Counted from the stretch's first letter, positions 51,191 through 63,119 are shown. The stretch: 64,000 nt of DNA from Macrosoma leucophasiata (GCA_036365455.1 JAWQUS010000021.1:19590001-19654000), one strand, 5' to 3'. Numbers and translations are program-made. The notes: a model not told the origin generated them from the sequence alone.

Positions 51191-51272
51191 AGCAAATTAT
51201 ATAATTAGGATCATAGATCATAGATCTGGTCATCCAAAACATTGTAAATTGGACTTTAACATCATGCAAATA

Positions 51273-51348
51273 ATTGTTTTATATTATTTCGCATTGGCGC
51301 ATGCTTGTGAAATGTATTTTATTTTTAAAGAGAAATGGAAAGAAAAGA
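51273..51348 (-). repeat. Family C SINE tail fragment
   Basis: TTGTTTTATATTATTTCGCA, GCATGCTTGTGAAATGTATT, AATGGAAAGAAAAGAT: the C 3' tail on minus. Confidence 0.75.
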
Positions 51349-51477
51349 TAAAAATAAAAATCATACAAATAAGTAACTTACGTGACGGACCGGATATTTC
51401 TTCGATAGAACTTATTCTATCACTGGTAGGTACCTATTGTAACAGTAAAAAATAAAACTAACGAAAGAATTGTAAAT

Positions 51478-51595
51478 TAGAAGAGCGGAGCCCTCTGGCA
51501 CAGGCATTTTACAATGCTTAAAAGGGGACTCCAGCCTATTTGTGTCATAAAACATTTTGATATAGAAATAAAGATTATTTATTATTATTATTTAT
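51478..51595 (+). repeat. Probable LINE 3' UTR
   Basis: AGAAGAGCGGAGCCCTCTGG, CACAGGCATTTTACAATGCT, then AATAAAGATTATTTATTATT. The ATTATT microsatellite end and polyadenylation-like AATAAA fit a non-LTR 3' end. Confidence 0.5.
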
Positions 51596-51958
51596 TATAG
51601 AGCTGTTCGGTCCACCGGTCGCGGCGGACCGGAGGGGAGTAGCCAAAGCTATAGCGTTTGTTACCGATGCAAAACAGTCCGTCGTTTTTTGCGGGGGAAA
51701 ATACGTGTGACACACACTCACACTACAAAGATCGTCTATTACTACGAAACTCACACCTTGACTTTAACGAAATACTTAAACAATTTCACGCACATATTTT
51801 AAAAATTGTATTTTTTTTATGTGTTAAATAAATTAAAAAAATATACATAATTATATCTGGGCGACAGGTATAGGACCATTTGGTCTTGTACTTGGGGAAA
51901 ACCTGCATATGGCTACTCCCCTCAGGTCCGCCGTGGCCGGTGGCCCGTGTTGCTATGG
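51596..51958. mobile_element. MITE M4, longer copy
   Basis: TATAGAGCTGTTCGG (degraded left TIR), CGGCGGACCGGAGGGGAGTA, to GGCCCGTGTTGCTATG. About 65 bp of AT-rich extra sequence (51798-51862) lies in the middle. No clear TSD. Confidence 0.75.
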
Positions 51959-52264
51959 TTAGGATAATTTAATGACCACTACGAGACTAGTTTAGCTAAG
52001 ATTAAACATTCTATGAACACTGACCAACTCATTTCAGATTCCATGTACAATACATGGCAACTTCCCTATAACGTTTCGAACTAAACCTCTTCAAAGCATG
52101 AACAAGACTAAAATGCAGTAGGTTTACAGTCCGCTCGTAAAATCCCGCATCGGTCTGTTACTAAGTGCATTAATATTTTAACAGCTTGATGCTGTTCTTA
52201 TCTTCTCGGATACTTGGAGCTTACTTGTATTACCGTGTTTCACTTACAGCTTTTTCACATAGCT

Positions 52265-52432
52265 GACATAGACATCATTTAGTCAAATAGGATGCTTTAT
52301 ACTTTAATTTGCAAACAATTTTAAAGTCGATTGCACGATAATTATTTAGACATAGACATCATTTAGTCAAATAGGATGCTTTATACTTTAATTTGCAAAC
52401 AATTTTAAAGTCGATTGCACGATAATTATTTA
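52265..52432. repeat. Perfect 84-bp tandem duplication
   Basis: 52265-52348 and 52349-52432 are identical base for base as read (start GACATAGACATCATTTAGTC, end GATAATTATTTA). Confidence 0.93.
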
Positions 52433-52485
52433 ATGTATTTAAATGTATTTAAAACAAAATATCTATCAATTGACCTATTTGTGTG

Positions 52486-52778
52486 TGGTGGTAGAGCTTA
52501 CTGGTGTTAGAGCTCTGGTGACGGAGCTCGCGGGCGTAACACCGCATTACCTAATCTCTCTGCCGCCAAATGGTAGTGTTCAGCACTATCGTGTTCCGGT
52601 TAGATAGTAATGAATGGCTCTTTAATTATTACCACAGAGACGTAACAACTTACGTCTCAGGGGTGGTAACGCATCTGCATTTTGACGACTAGTTTTTTGC
52701 AGATGTCTGTAGGCTGCAGTCATCATTTAACATCAATGTGAGCTGCATTCTTGTTTGCCATGTTCCCTATATAAAAAA
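52486..52778 (+). repeat. Family A, complete, beta
   Basis: TGGTGGTAGAGCTTACTGGT (the head start is doubled: GTGGTAGAGCTTACTGGTGTTAGAGC), CTGCCGCCAAATGGTAGTGT, AACTTACGTCTCAGGGGTGG, to CCCTATATAAAAAA. Confidence 0.88.
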
Positions 52779-53044
52779 GTAGCTATTAGGCGGGACACTT
52801 CCCTTGGTAGCACCGTCCCAGTTTCCAGAAGTCAATTGACCACACTTTCACATTATAACATGATAGATGACGTAGAAACGTCTCACATAAATATCTGTCA
52901 AATGAATTATATTTTAAAACAGAACCGACTGTTTTTTTTTTTAGTGTTATGGCATCGTTATTAGGCATATTGCCAGTGTCAAGTAAAACGATATTTCGTA
53001 TTTGTAATAAGCAGCGTAAAAGTCAGAGTCAGTCAGTCAATTTA

Positions 53045-53297
53045 TCAGTCCGTCAGTTAGCGTCACAGTCCGTATCGAGTAAAGCGATGGCTACTTTACC
53101 AGAACATTTACAATGAAGTTTTGGAGGCAACCCGAAACGACGTGTTTTCGCACTGTTATTCTTTTTCACTATACATGGGCACTGTAATAAGCCTATATCA
53201 AACAAAATGCCACCAACTTCATCTTATATAACTCAAAAATACACCAAGAATGTGAAATAAAATAAGCATCACACGCCTCTTTCAAGGTTCCCGCCAA
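53045..53297 (-). repeat. Dispersed repeat P, copy 2
   Basis: Inverted counterpart of 13565-13818 (TACTTTACCAGAACATTTAC, TGAAGTTTTGGAGGCAACCC, CCTCTTTCAAGGTTCCCGCC). Confidence 0.7.
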
Positions 53298-53718
53298 AAA
53301 AAAACTCAACCGACTGTTTGTGCCCAGTTTTTATCTTTGTTAAATTCCGGTATAAAAATTCGCTGAAGATTGAAAGAAATGTTCTACCTAATGCAGTACC
53401 TCCCAAAAATTACAGTACCTATCATTATTGATACATTTCTATCCAATCCACTGAATTACAAATGTACGAATCAATTTCTCCACATTCCTGTATGTTTCTT
53501 GGTTGCTATGGCAACGGCCGGCCATGTTTTGCTTACGTATTTGAGCGTAAGAGATTTCGGATCGAATCGATAGGTATTTACATAGACTACACGCCCGTAG
53601 CTATCTACGGGCTGTATTTCTCATGAACATTATCTTTCTGATCAAATTTTTTCTTTGCAAAGTTAGAATAATCAAGCATACACATTGCAATACTAAGCCT
53701 GAGTTGCACCACATCATT

Positions 53719-53871
53719 TGTTTTTTTTTTAATGTATCTAAGTGGCAAACAAGTATGCAGTTCACATTGATGTTAAGTGATAACTGCAGCCTATAGACAC
53801 CCAAGGTCAAAATGCAGATGCGTTACCACTCCTAAGGCCTAAGGTGTTATGCCTCTGTGCCAGAAATTACA
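53719..53871 (-). repeat. Family A, 3' half, alpha
   Basis: T-run, GTATCTAAGTGGCAAACAAG, ACTCCTAAGGCCTAAGGTGT, CAGAAATTACA; then the Helitron-like element. Confidence 0.85.
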
Positions 53872-54065
53872 TCTAAACTAATATTAGAAAGCTGAATAGT
53901 TTGTTTGTTTGAACGCGCTTTTCTCAGGCACTACTGCACCGATTTGAAAAATTATTTCAGTGTTACATAGTCCATTTATCGAGGAAGGCTCTATAACATC
54001 ACGCTAATATGAATAGGAGAGGGTAGGTATCAATGCAACCGCGCGAAAACGGGGCGGGCCGCTAG
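53872..54065 (+). mobile_element. Helitron-like element, 194 bp
   Basis: A | TCTAAACTAATATTAGAAAG ... GGGGCGGGCCGCTAG | T. TC start, CTAG end, A/T host bases, no TIR. The core GTTTGAACGCGC...TCAGGCACTACTG matches 824-1075 and 7224-7418. Confidence 0.62.
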
Positions 54066-54424
54066 TTTAATGATAATAGACGCCCTTTCCCAAGGCCATC
54101 ACATTTGTAAACACAAACGATATCATTAACTGTAATGTAACCCTAACACCGCTAATGGGTTAACTCTGAGGCAATTCGCATTAAAGGCCGTCACCAGCTG
54201 ATAACGGGATGAGATGACAATGGCCTGGAATCCCCTTTCACGCCCTGACTTTGAATGAAGCTTTTTTTATCCCCTCAATGCGGCTTCTGTGAATAGATGG
54301 AAGTGATCTCAATATTGTGAGCGGATTTTACAATTCTAGTTTGAAATTTTCATTGATCTATGAAACGTTTGAGTGGGAATAATATTGAGTAAGCGCCAGT
54401 TTTCACTGATGTTTCTATTCCAAA

Positions 54425-54678
54425 CTAGCTGACCCGGCAAACTTCGCATTGGCTCACAATGAAATAATGTCTCAAAGGTTTGATAGATATGGACTATTCG
54501 TATGGAGAAATGAAATTGTGGTTTTTAATATTTCCCTTCAATTTCTTCATATTTTCTTACCTTTTAAACCTTCCCTGGACTTCCAAAATCAAAACCAAAA
54601 TTAGCCAAATCGGTCCAGCCGATCTCGAGTTTTAGCAAGACTTACGAACAGCAATTGATTTTTTTATTTATATAGAGA
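54425..54678 (-). mobile_element. Helitron-like element, 254 bp
   Basis: Minus strand A | TCTCTATATAAATAAAAAAA ... TTTGCCGGGTCAGCTAG | T. Same family as 27166-27425 and the tip at 389. Confidence 0.6.
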
Positions 54679-54884
54679 TTTGCAAGTTTTATCATATAGT
54701 TAGCTTGATAGACAAGCTCGGCTGGTGGAAAAGGGTTACCATATGGTAAAACGATGAAGTTGCAATATCCTGACAACCTAAATTCCTTTAGACGGCAATC
54801 TCGAAGAACCTCCTATGGGGATCTTCATCATTCGTTGTCTTCGCTAAATTCTCGAGATATACTTCAAATGTCCACCTACTTGAA

Positions 54885-55035
54885 CCTTGCGTAAGGAACT
54901 GGATTGGCCACACACTCCAAAGGGGTCCTGATTGTACCAAAATAGGCATTGGACTGGAACCCCCAAGGAAAGCGAAAGGTGGATGACAACACCAACAAAG
55001 GTGGAGGACAAATGTGATGTCTTTGGAAAGACCGA
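54885..55035 (+). pseudogene. LINE ORF2 C-terminal remnant (RTE-like)
   Basis: A plus-strand frame with LNWIGHTLQRGPDC ... GLEPPRKAKGG then, frameshifted, RWRTNVMSLERPRD resembles the WxGHxLR / RKxGRPxxTWRR end of RTE-related ORF2 proteins. Confidence 0.5.
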
Positions 55036-55309
55036 GAGATGATTACCATATCTTTTACGTATAGTTAGTCGTCGCTTTTACTGTTTTTTTTTTCAGGATA
55101 ACCACACGATAAAATGTTATATTACACTTATTACAAGGACACGCATACACACACATATACATTCACGCACGCATGCGCTCATTTATACACTAGCCTTTGT
55201 TATTTTGTGCAACATTTAACTTTATTTATCTATTTAAAAAAAAAGGTATATATCTGTATATGTACCACCACCTAATCTACTTATTATTAGCACAATGTAT
55301 TCTTCATGA

Positions 55310-55487
55310 ATTTCTGTAATTCTTTCTTATGAGGGAAGAGCTGGTGTCCTGAAATACAGGCTTTGCTTAGTTTAGGCACCAGTCTCCCACAATTTACTTT
55401 AATAATCACTCACGACTTTTTATGTTTTTATTATGTTAAACTGTGTAGTTATTAAGGTTATTGTGGTGATAAATAAATAAAAAAAAA
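55310..55487 (+). repeat. Probable LINE 3' UTR
   Basis: TTATGAGGGAAGAGCTGGTG, TCCTGAAATACAGGCTTTGC, GGCACCAGTCTCCCACAATT, ends TGATAAATAAATAAAAAAAA. Style of lepidopteran jockey-type 3' UTRs. Confidence 0.45.
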
Positions 55488-55521
55488 TATTTCATAAAGC
55501 TTATCGGTTAAAGGATGTATT

Positions 55522-55812
55522 CATAGAGTAACACGGGCCACCGGCCGCGGCGGACTGGAGGGGAGTAGCGATAGCGTTTATTACCGATGCAAAACAGTCT
55601 GTCATTTTTTGCGGGGGGAAATGCGTGTCGCGACACACACGCGCACTACAAAAATCGACGAACGAAACTCACACCTTGACTTTAACAAAATACGGAAACA
55701 ATTTCACGCACACATTTAAACATCTAGGCGACAGGTCTAGGCCCATTTGGGCTTGTACTTTGACGGAGGGGAAAGCCTGCATATGGCTACTCTTCTCCGG
55801 TGTTGCTCTATG
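55522..55812. mobile_element. MITE M4, 291 bp with perfect 8-bp TSD
   Basis: GATGTATT (55514-55521) | CATAGAGTAACACGGGCCAC ... CTCCGGTGTTGCTCTATG | GATGTATT (55813-55820). Plus orientation; the right subterminal block CCGCCGCGGCC is lost. Confidence 0.9.
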
Positions 55813-55941
55813 GATGTATTAAATAGGAATAAATAGATCCGAATGGGATTAAAGTCCTTTTTGTTAGTCTCTCCAAATCTTGGATTCATTATACCTACAT
55901 TGTGCGAGGCAATAATCTGTATACTAAATTATATATTATTT

Positions 55942-56218
55942 ACTGGTGGTAAAGTTCCAGTGTCCTCGAGGGCATAGGCACCATCGCATTGCTTAATCTA
56001 TTTGCCGTCAAATGGTAGTGTTCAGCACTATCGCCCTCCGGTTAGATGGTAATGTATGGCCCCATATAACTATCACAGAGACAACACAATTAAGGTCTTA
56101 GGGGTGGCAATCTGCATTATCACTCTGATCTTTGTGTGAGTGTCTATAGGCTGCAGTCATCACTTAACATCAATGTGAACTGCATGCTTGTTTGCCACGT
56201 TCATTACGTAAAAAAAAC
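55942..56218 (+). repeat. Family A, beta
   Basis: ACTGGTGGTAAAGTTCCAGT, GCTTAATCTATTTGCCGTCA, GTTAGATGGTAATGTATGGC, TTAAGGTCTTAGGGGTGG, to TTCATTACGTAAAAAAA. Confidence 0.86.
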
Positions 56219-57674
56219 TAAAGCATAGAGCAGAAAGCAAATAATGTTACTCACATTTGTAACTCGAGAGCAGAAAAATGAAAACAAAAAATACACAGAT
56301 CTTGTTCAATCGTCCACAATTTTCGTACAATCCGTGTTACGTCTTAGTTCGAGGATTAACAATCGGCGGGAGCTCAAAAAACTTACGGCCAACCGTCCAG
56401 CTGTCAAGAGTGTCAAGGTATTCCAATCGAATGTCACGAATGAACGATTGAGTAAGTATGAATTATTGTAATCGATTGTATCGGATATATTAACGAAACA
56501 ACTCATCGTTACACATTATACAACAGAAAACTAGAAGAATGTAAGACATTCACAGCAATAGATTACCGCGTTCTATAGCGACATAACCCAAAATAGATAA
56601 AATCAAACCATAAACTGAAGAGACATTTCTGTACTTGTAACAGCATCTACATTCAGCCCCACTTGTTTTATATCCATACCTTTTACAGCCTAGCGTCACT
56701 AGGTCCCAAATCGTGCGTTTCCAATTCCTACCCTCATATAAATTGGTGATCAATAAGCGGAATTGCACCTTAACACGACGAGCTAGGTATCATGTTGGTG
56801 TGCGCGATTTACGGCGAAATCGTAAAACAGAGAGCTATAAAATTTACTGAGTGGTGCGTTGTGACAAAAGCGAAGAGCTGGTCTCGGAAAATATAGAATT
56901 GGTATGTCTGCGAATAATTTGTGGCAGAAACTGTGTAGAAAATATGATTTTTATGATAATCAAGTGTCATGCAGTAAACGTTGATGGGAATGCAATAATG
57001 TAGAGAAAAATGTATAATAGGCTATAAACATAACGATAATGCCAGGATCCCCCTATCACGATGTATGTAGCCGAATATTCGCAAATCCTTCGCCTATTCG
57101 AGCGAAGGGACGCGAAAAGGTCGTTTGTAAACTCTCGGATATCAATAAGGTGCTATCGTGTGTCGTTCGTATTGAAAAAACGTGTTCGAAATGTATTGGA
57201 TTAAATATAGTGTTCAGATACATTGATACGGCTTTGTGTAGAATCTATGGGCTTCAGTATTCACTTACCATCCTCATGGACTACAAGTTTGTAAAACAAT
57301 TAAGACAGATGGAAAGCTTCAGAATTCAGTTATTTTCAATATGTACTTCAAGTTGCTACACATAAAAAGAAGGAATATATATTACACAATCAAAGCACTG
57401 AATATTGTGAGTAATCCTAAAACGAATTATAATAATGATTGCCTAGACTAATTTAATCATCTAGAAAGGAATACGCCTGATTCTATTACTTGGACTGTTG
57501 ACAATCTCGATTTGAATAAACATAACGACAACGTGTAATGACGTTATAACTATTCAAATAACCAGAGGATTGTTACGTTTACTTGCTTACATACAGGGGA
57601 CTGATTTTACGGTATATTAATATATTTACTGTCTGAAATACTCAGAGCATCTGACGAATTGTAAGCTCTGTTTA
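56219..57674. other. No supported gene
   Basis: ORFs of 75 (56244-56471) and 108 (57039-57365) codons are present. The latter overlaps TGGGCTTCAGTATTCACTTA, CCATC, which looks like a retroelement tail. Neither has a recognised family. Confidence 0.4.
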
Positions 57675-58343
57675 TAGGTGTTGGGGCGTTTCGGTCCGCT
57701 CGTGTTTCGTCCCGCGGACCGAAACGCCTATGAGCATTTTATTCATGGGGCTATTCGGCCCACAAATGGGAAGTGGACCGAATCGCCGAAGAGTTCCTCT
57801 TAAATGTGTACATTCGGTCCAGTTATTTTGTCATTTACAGTCGAATTTAAAAAAAATACTTTCGTTCACCAATTATTTGCGTTAATTTATTACAAATATT
57901 GAAACAAATCTTATATCATTTTTAATATTAGTGTAGAGTTTTAGTTGTAATAATTATTAATTGGTAGTAACTTTAGAAGATGCTTCAGACTAGTTTGAAT
58001 TCTTATCTCTGTCCCTATTGTCGCAAGTGCCGCGCAGTGCAGTACTCACTATAATATATATAATATGTAATACGATTAATGTTCTGTGTTGATTTATGTG
58101 TAGGTAATATAAATAAATCTAAATTTTATTATATTACATTGCCTTTTATTTATTGCTCAATTTTTTGTATCCAACTGTACTTAAATCTTTCAAAACAGGT
58201 ATTCCTATTGGGACGAATCGCCACATAATAATAAACATATGGGGCGATTCGTCCCGCGAACCGAAAAGCCCCATTCAGAAGGCATTGTTTGGCGTTTCGG
58301 TCCCCGGGACGAAACACGAGCGGACCGAAACGCCCCAACACCC
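57675..58343. mobile_element. TIR element M5, 669 bp, with subterminal palindromes
   Basis: TIRs of about 50 bp (GTGTTGGGGCGTTTCGGTCC, GCTCGTGTTTCGTCCC at both ends) are flanked by CTGTTTA (57668-57674, 58344-58350; 8 bp with one mismatch). Inside are repeated GGTCCG/CGGACC and ATTCGTCC/GGACGAAT blocks and hairpins (GCGTTTCGGTCCGC ... GCGGACCGAAACGC). The 7-8 bp TSD suggests a hAT-like non-autonomous element. The small ORFs inside are by-products of the palindromes. Confidence 0.82.
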
Positions 58344-58645
58344 CTGTTTAGGGTTTCATATGTTTTTGATATCAAAGTTTTATTGTGTATCGTTTTTTCT
58401 CCGAATAATTGAAATCATTTCTAATAAAAAAAGTTTAATAAAGCTAACTTACTCTCAGATTATTCTAGGACACTCTAAGTTCAAGTTGATTAAATGATTG
58501 AGTAGTCACCGAACTGACTATTTTTTTAATACGTTTTGCGAGAAGCGAAAATATTCCATGGATTTTTTCCTTAAATGGTTTCACCAAATAACCTGAAACT
58601 GAGAAGAAATACAAAAATAAAAATATTTTTAAAGTAGGTTGTAGG

Positions 58646-58710
58646 TAAAATCCAAAAATTCAAAAACAAAATCTACATCTAAATCCAAAAATTCAAAAAC
58701 AAAATCTAGA
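58646..58710. repeat. Short tandem duplication
   Basis: AATCCAAAAATTCAAAAACA then AAATCTA occurs twice about 37 bp apart. Confidence 0.75.
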
Positions 58711-58779
58711 AGATTGTGTAATAATCAAAGCCATGTTAATCAATGAAAGCAGAACCAATAAAATTGAATAATAAATAAT

Positions 58780-59130
58780 AATAATGGCAACCCATTATAC
58801 GTCCCACTGCTGGGCACGAGTCTCACTCCTTTTTTGGGAGGAGGCCTGGAGCTTACTCCACCACGCTGCTCCAATGCGGATTGGTGGAGGTGGGTAGGTT
58901 AGTGACCAACCCGCTGTCGGATTTTTTCAAACCGCCCATAAGGCCTCCGACAAGGTTTAACGACTGCTATCCTTCGACAGCAATCGGGACCGACGGCTTA
59001 ACGTGCCCTCCGAAGCACGGAAACGCGCATTTAATTTGCCACTAGCGGTCACCACACTACCCGACCGCGCCCGTAGTGCTTAACCGAGTAGATCGCTTAC
59101 GATCTACACCAGCCGCTGAGCCATGCGCGC
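58780..59130 (-). repeat. S5 SINE, complete
   Basis: Minus strand: GCGCGCATGGCTCAGCGGCT, GGTGTAGATCGTAAGCGATC, TACTCGGTTAAGCACTACGG (5S box A-like), then the body and tail to GGGACGTATAATGGGTTGCC and a TTATTA microsatellite. The most complete copy, although its box C-like part has lost GAT from GTGTGATGGGTGACC. Confidence 0.82.
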
Positions 59131-59732
59131 TTCAACAAAATTACTATCAATAATCAAATAACAATCATATAGAACATCACATTTAGTGAAATTTAAGATA
59201 AAAATATAGTTTTAAGCGCAGTAATAAAATAAAAAATGGAGCAAGTAATGCGTTTTTGAACTCAGAAAAAATTAAATGTTGGATAAATATTTAGAAAATA
59301 ATTTTGTCACTAACAAAATTCTTTTTGTGGAATACGAAACAAATAACAAATGGTAAATAAGGTATTCTATCCACCTTTCTAACAATATATCACAGTGGAG
59401 ACCTACCAATAGACGCCAGGGGACTGAGCAAATTAATATTAATTGTTTTTTGGTCCCGACAATTACTTTGGTCGCTCCGAGCTCATTGGTGATCCAATCA
59501 ATATGTTACATAGTCGTCTCTGTGGTAAAGTGGTCTTTTTTTGCGCCTAATAATTGTCTTTCGTTCATTATTTTCTCCATTACCTAATTTATTATGGTAG
59601 ACGAAAGGTTATTTAGGGTGAGCGACTGTTAGAATATTCAGAACAACACAATAGAAATTTTGTTTATTATAAGTTTACTAGGGATATATAAAAAAAAATT
59701 GTGAACCTTTTTGTTGTCTAAATTCTAAAACA

Positions 59733-59861
59733 GATAAATAAACGTTTACACTCACAGCCCGCACTTCTACTATGTGTGTTAGGAAAACTTGTTAAAAGTG
59801 TCATAAACACCCAGATCCAAATATCTGTATATGGGCCATAGAAATATTTATACCAGTGGGT
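59733..59861 (-). repeat. Family D SINE tail
   Basis: ATAAATAAACGTTTACACTC, ACAGCCCGCAC, ATAAACACCCAGATCCAAAT, ATCTGTATATGGGCCATA. Confidence 0.7.
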
Positions 59862-60072
59862 TTTTTTTATTGAATCAGAAATTATAATTGTTAATAAAAT
59901 ATTAATCAATCTACAATTAGCTGAACTTTTTTTAAATAAATATGACAGTATATAACAATAAGTTATTCGTATGTAACATTACGAAAATGATTATTTGAAA
60001 TCAGACCCACAATTCGTAGTCTCAGGCTGACTGAGGTTTTTAGCGTTAGCTTCTTTTGAAGCTACAATCTAC

Positions 60073-60546
60073 AAAGGAGATGTTGCAAAAATGTATGGAC
60101 CTCCGGCCATGTATTGTACACAATATCATTAAACAGGCAAAAACAATATAAAAACGTTTTTTACTGCATATTTTCACTTATTTAGCTTTGTTTGCAGTTA
60201 CAAAACATAATTTGCAGTTAGAATTGCAACTCAAAACTAACATGGCGAATATGGCGGGCGATGTCATTTTGACATTTTCATTTTTTAAATTGTATTTTGA
60301 TTATAGAACTTAGAGAAAAAAGTAATATTTTCTAAATACTATCAAAATCGATTGATCCCAAGTGTCGGCTGTATCGCCGCCATGTTTAACATAGTTGAAA
60401 ATGATAAAATCGTGTGAATTAAGTGTGGTTGTAACTCTAAAATATATTCTTGAATAAATTAATTGTATTTTTTTTGGATTCTTCTTTAATTTACCCATTT
60501 TTTGAGGACATGTACGAACTAGGGCCGAGCTCGCAACATCTCCTTT
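60073..60546. mobile_element. M7 TIR element, 474 bp
   Basis: AAAGGAGATGTTGCAAAAAT ... GAGCTCGCAACATCTCCTTT. TIR of 14 bp. Partner copy 27740-28260. A minus-strand ORF 60498-60310 (MGKLKKNPKKIQLIYSRIYF...) has a readable counterpart in the partner (see findings). No clear TSD. Confidence 0.75.
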
Positions 60547-62210
60547 CGTTCATACAAGTGTTCATTTATAACAATTATACACAGCAACGAAAGATCTAAT
60601 ATGATTGAACATAACTAAAGTTAAGTACTATTTTAATAATCTTTTAAACGTGCAATATAACAAAAGCCCGTCAGTCAGTGGTTAACAAAAGCAACAAAAA
60701 AATGATGTCGCCGAAGGATAAAATCGAAAGTTCGAAAGTTCGGTTATTAATGCCTGAGGACTGATTTATTGAATTTGTGATAACTCTGTTTACTTGTTTT
60801 TATATTTATCGAGATTGTGATGTGGATGTCATCGTAAATCACTAGCGAGACTGGACCCTTCAACAAATCTTAAGGCGCAGTTTATTTTATTTGATACCCG
60901 TTTCACGATACCATGTACGTATCGCTGCTGACGCGGATAAATGATTCTGAATTTCTGATTTGTCTCTCATTTACTTGGTCTGCTTTCTTAACTAATATAG
61001 ATGTAAGCAATTACTAAACAAGTACTAGGTGTTTTTAAATTTTGATTAGTATTGAACTTGATAAAATACTAGCACAGACGAGTTATGAGTTATTATACTC
61101 AATTTATGGCAAACAACTTCATTTATGACACGTTTTTCTTGATACATACATGTATTATATTAATGATCATTACATCAAGCGTATATTTTATTGGACGATA
61201 CTTCTGTTCATAGGCAATATAACCACATATTTTTAAACACCATTGTTTTTATTTTTTAGTAATAATAATACGAGATGTTGAGTAGGTTACGAATTTTATC
61301 TTATGTCACGAATTAGTTTAAAAAGCCTTTAGAGAATCATATTCCTCTATTTTATTATTTTACAAATATTGTTAATAAAAAGTCAAAAGTAAAACCGTAT
61401 TAAAACAAAATTATGCAATGAAAAAAAATCCTATTACGAGATCCCTGAGAGGCGTCGGGTCAGTCTTTCAGAGTGACCCGGTTACGTAACGAGTTTGCCT
61501 TTCATTCCAGGGGGACTTGAAATGTGTCATGTAGCTTCAGTTCTCATTTAAATGTGTGGCAGTTGGAGGGCAGTTGTTGTTTTGATCAACCTTGATTTGT
61601 GATGATGACTGTCATGAGGATTGGAACAAAAGGTTTTTAAAAAATAGCCAGTATAACCACATTTTGACTTTGTGTGAGTTATGATGTCGAGAAATGTGGC
61701 GCAATTTAGTATCGATACAAAGGATTTGTAAAATAAAAAAATGTGTCAGTTAATAAAAAATCTATATAATAATATAATCTCTTAAAAAGAAACGTATGTA
61801 ACCTTACTGTTTAGGTACTTTTAAAATTAAAAGAAATCAAAACAACAGTTTCTAATTCGATGTAATATTTTCGGAGTACTAATAATCTCTGATGCCTATT
61901 ACAACTGACTCAAGATATTGCACTTGACGAATATTTAAGGCGTAAGGCGTTCCAATGACGTACGGCTTCATTAGTATAATAAATTGCCACAAACCATGAA
62001 CTACATGAAAGAATCGTGAGAAGATTTTTTGGAAAAGCGAAGGAAATGAGGATGGGTGGAGATTATATAATGGAAACATTATCTGATATAAGGAGGGATC
62101 TGTGGGTGAAATAGAAGACAGTAAAGAAATAAAAGAATAAGTGCATATTGTGCATTCCTGCGGAGACGGGCTGATAATAGATTTAAACTACCACGCATTG
62201 TATTGTACAT
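60547..62210. other. No gene or repeat seen
   Basis: AT-rich, 1.7 kb; only short unrecognised ORFs. Confidence 0.45.
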
Positions 62211-62319
62211 TGAGCCACCTGACCGAAACACGACAGTGCTGAACACTACACTAAGTATATTAGGTAATGTGGTGGTGCCTACGCCCGCGAGCTCCGTCAC
62301 TGGAGCTCTATCATCAGTA
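62211..62319 (-). repeat. Family A, 5' part, alpha
   Basis: AGCCACCTGACCGAAACACG, CTAAGTATATTAGGTAATGT, CGAGCTCCGTCACTGGAGCT, CTATCATCAGT. Confidence 0.85.
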
Positions 62320-62344
62320 ATTCTTAACTAAATAATAATAAATA

Positions 62345-62492
62345 ACACGCTTTTATGCTCACCGCCTCACACTTACATACATAAACACCCAGACCCGAAA
62401 CAAATATCTGTAGAACATAGAAATATTTTTTACATTGCAGGGATTAAATCCGTGTGCCTCGGACCAAGCCATCATCACACATCGCTGGAAGA
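62345..62492 (-). repeat. Family D SINE, diverged
   Basis: GCTCACCGCCTCACACTTAC, AACACCCAGACCCGAAACAA, ATATCTGTAGAACATAGAAA, CAGGGATTAAATCCGTG (decayed box B). Confidence 0.68.
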
Positions 62493-63087
62493 TGGATTAA
62501 GTCATCAATAGTTGATACCTAACTAAAAGTTACACAACCTATAACAATATGACGAACTGCTCTATAAATTGTAGTAGAAAATCAAATTCAGCTTGACCAG
62601 AATGTTACAGTAACCAGAACAAAAAATTGGTGTTATTAAGCATAAAAATAGTACTTTTACTAAAGTCTCATCCATCGACGAGCAAATAGCGTTTCGAAAT
62701 ATGTAAAAAGAAAAATGATATTCAATGCATTCACCCAATTACATTTGCTGTATGGGTATGCAAATCCTACTAACTAATTTTCGATACTCTATAACTGAAT
62801 TGGCCATGATTGATATATAAAGTTAGTCTAGGAACGTCCGGCGACATCCGATCGAATTCCGGATGCAATTTCCGGAGAATGGAGGCATTTAAACTACTTG
62901 AAGTGATTTCATTTTTGATTTGCAATGCCTTCTATGATAAGTGCTTATTCGATTCTTTCAGTGGATCGCATGTTGCATTTTGCCAGCACTTATATAAACA
63001 GCTTATCGATGTCACTTTTTGAGGTCAATACATCTCTAATCCCTAGCAATAATTTAAACGTGAAAATGTACTTTTTTCTGTCAGCTC
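62493..63087. other. No gene or repeat seen
   Basis: A 70-codon ORF at 62810-63022 is unrecognised. Confidence 0.4.
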
Positions 63088-63119
63088 AAATTGTTATTAA
63101 GTGATGACTGTAGCCTACA

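Noticed and set aside
57039..57365. 108-codon ORF
   Set aside because: The first part looks random and the second overlaps a retroelement-tail-like sequence; no family.
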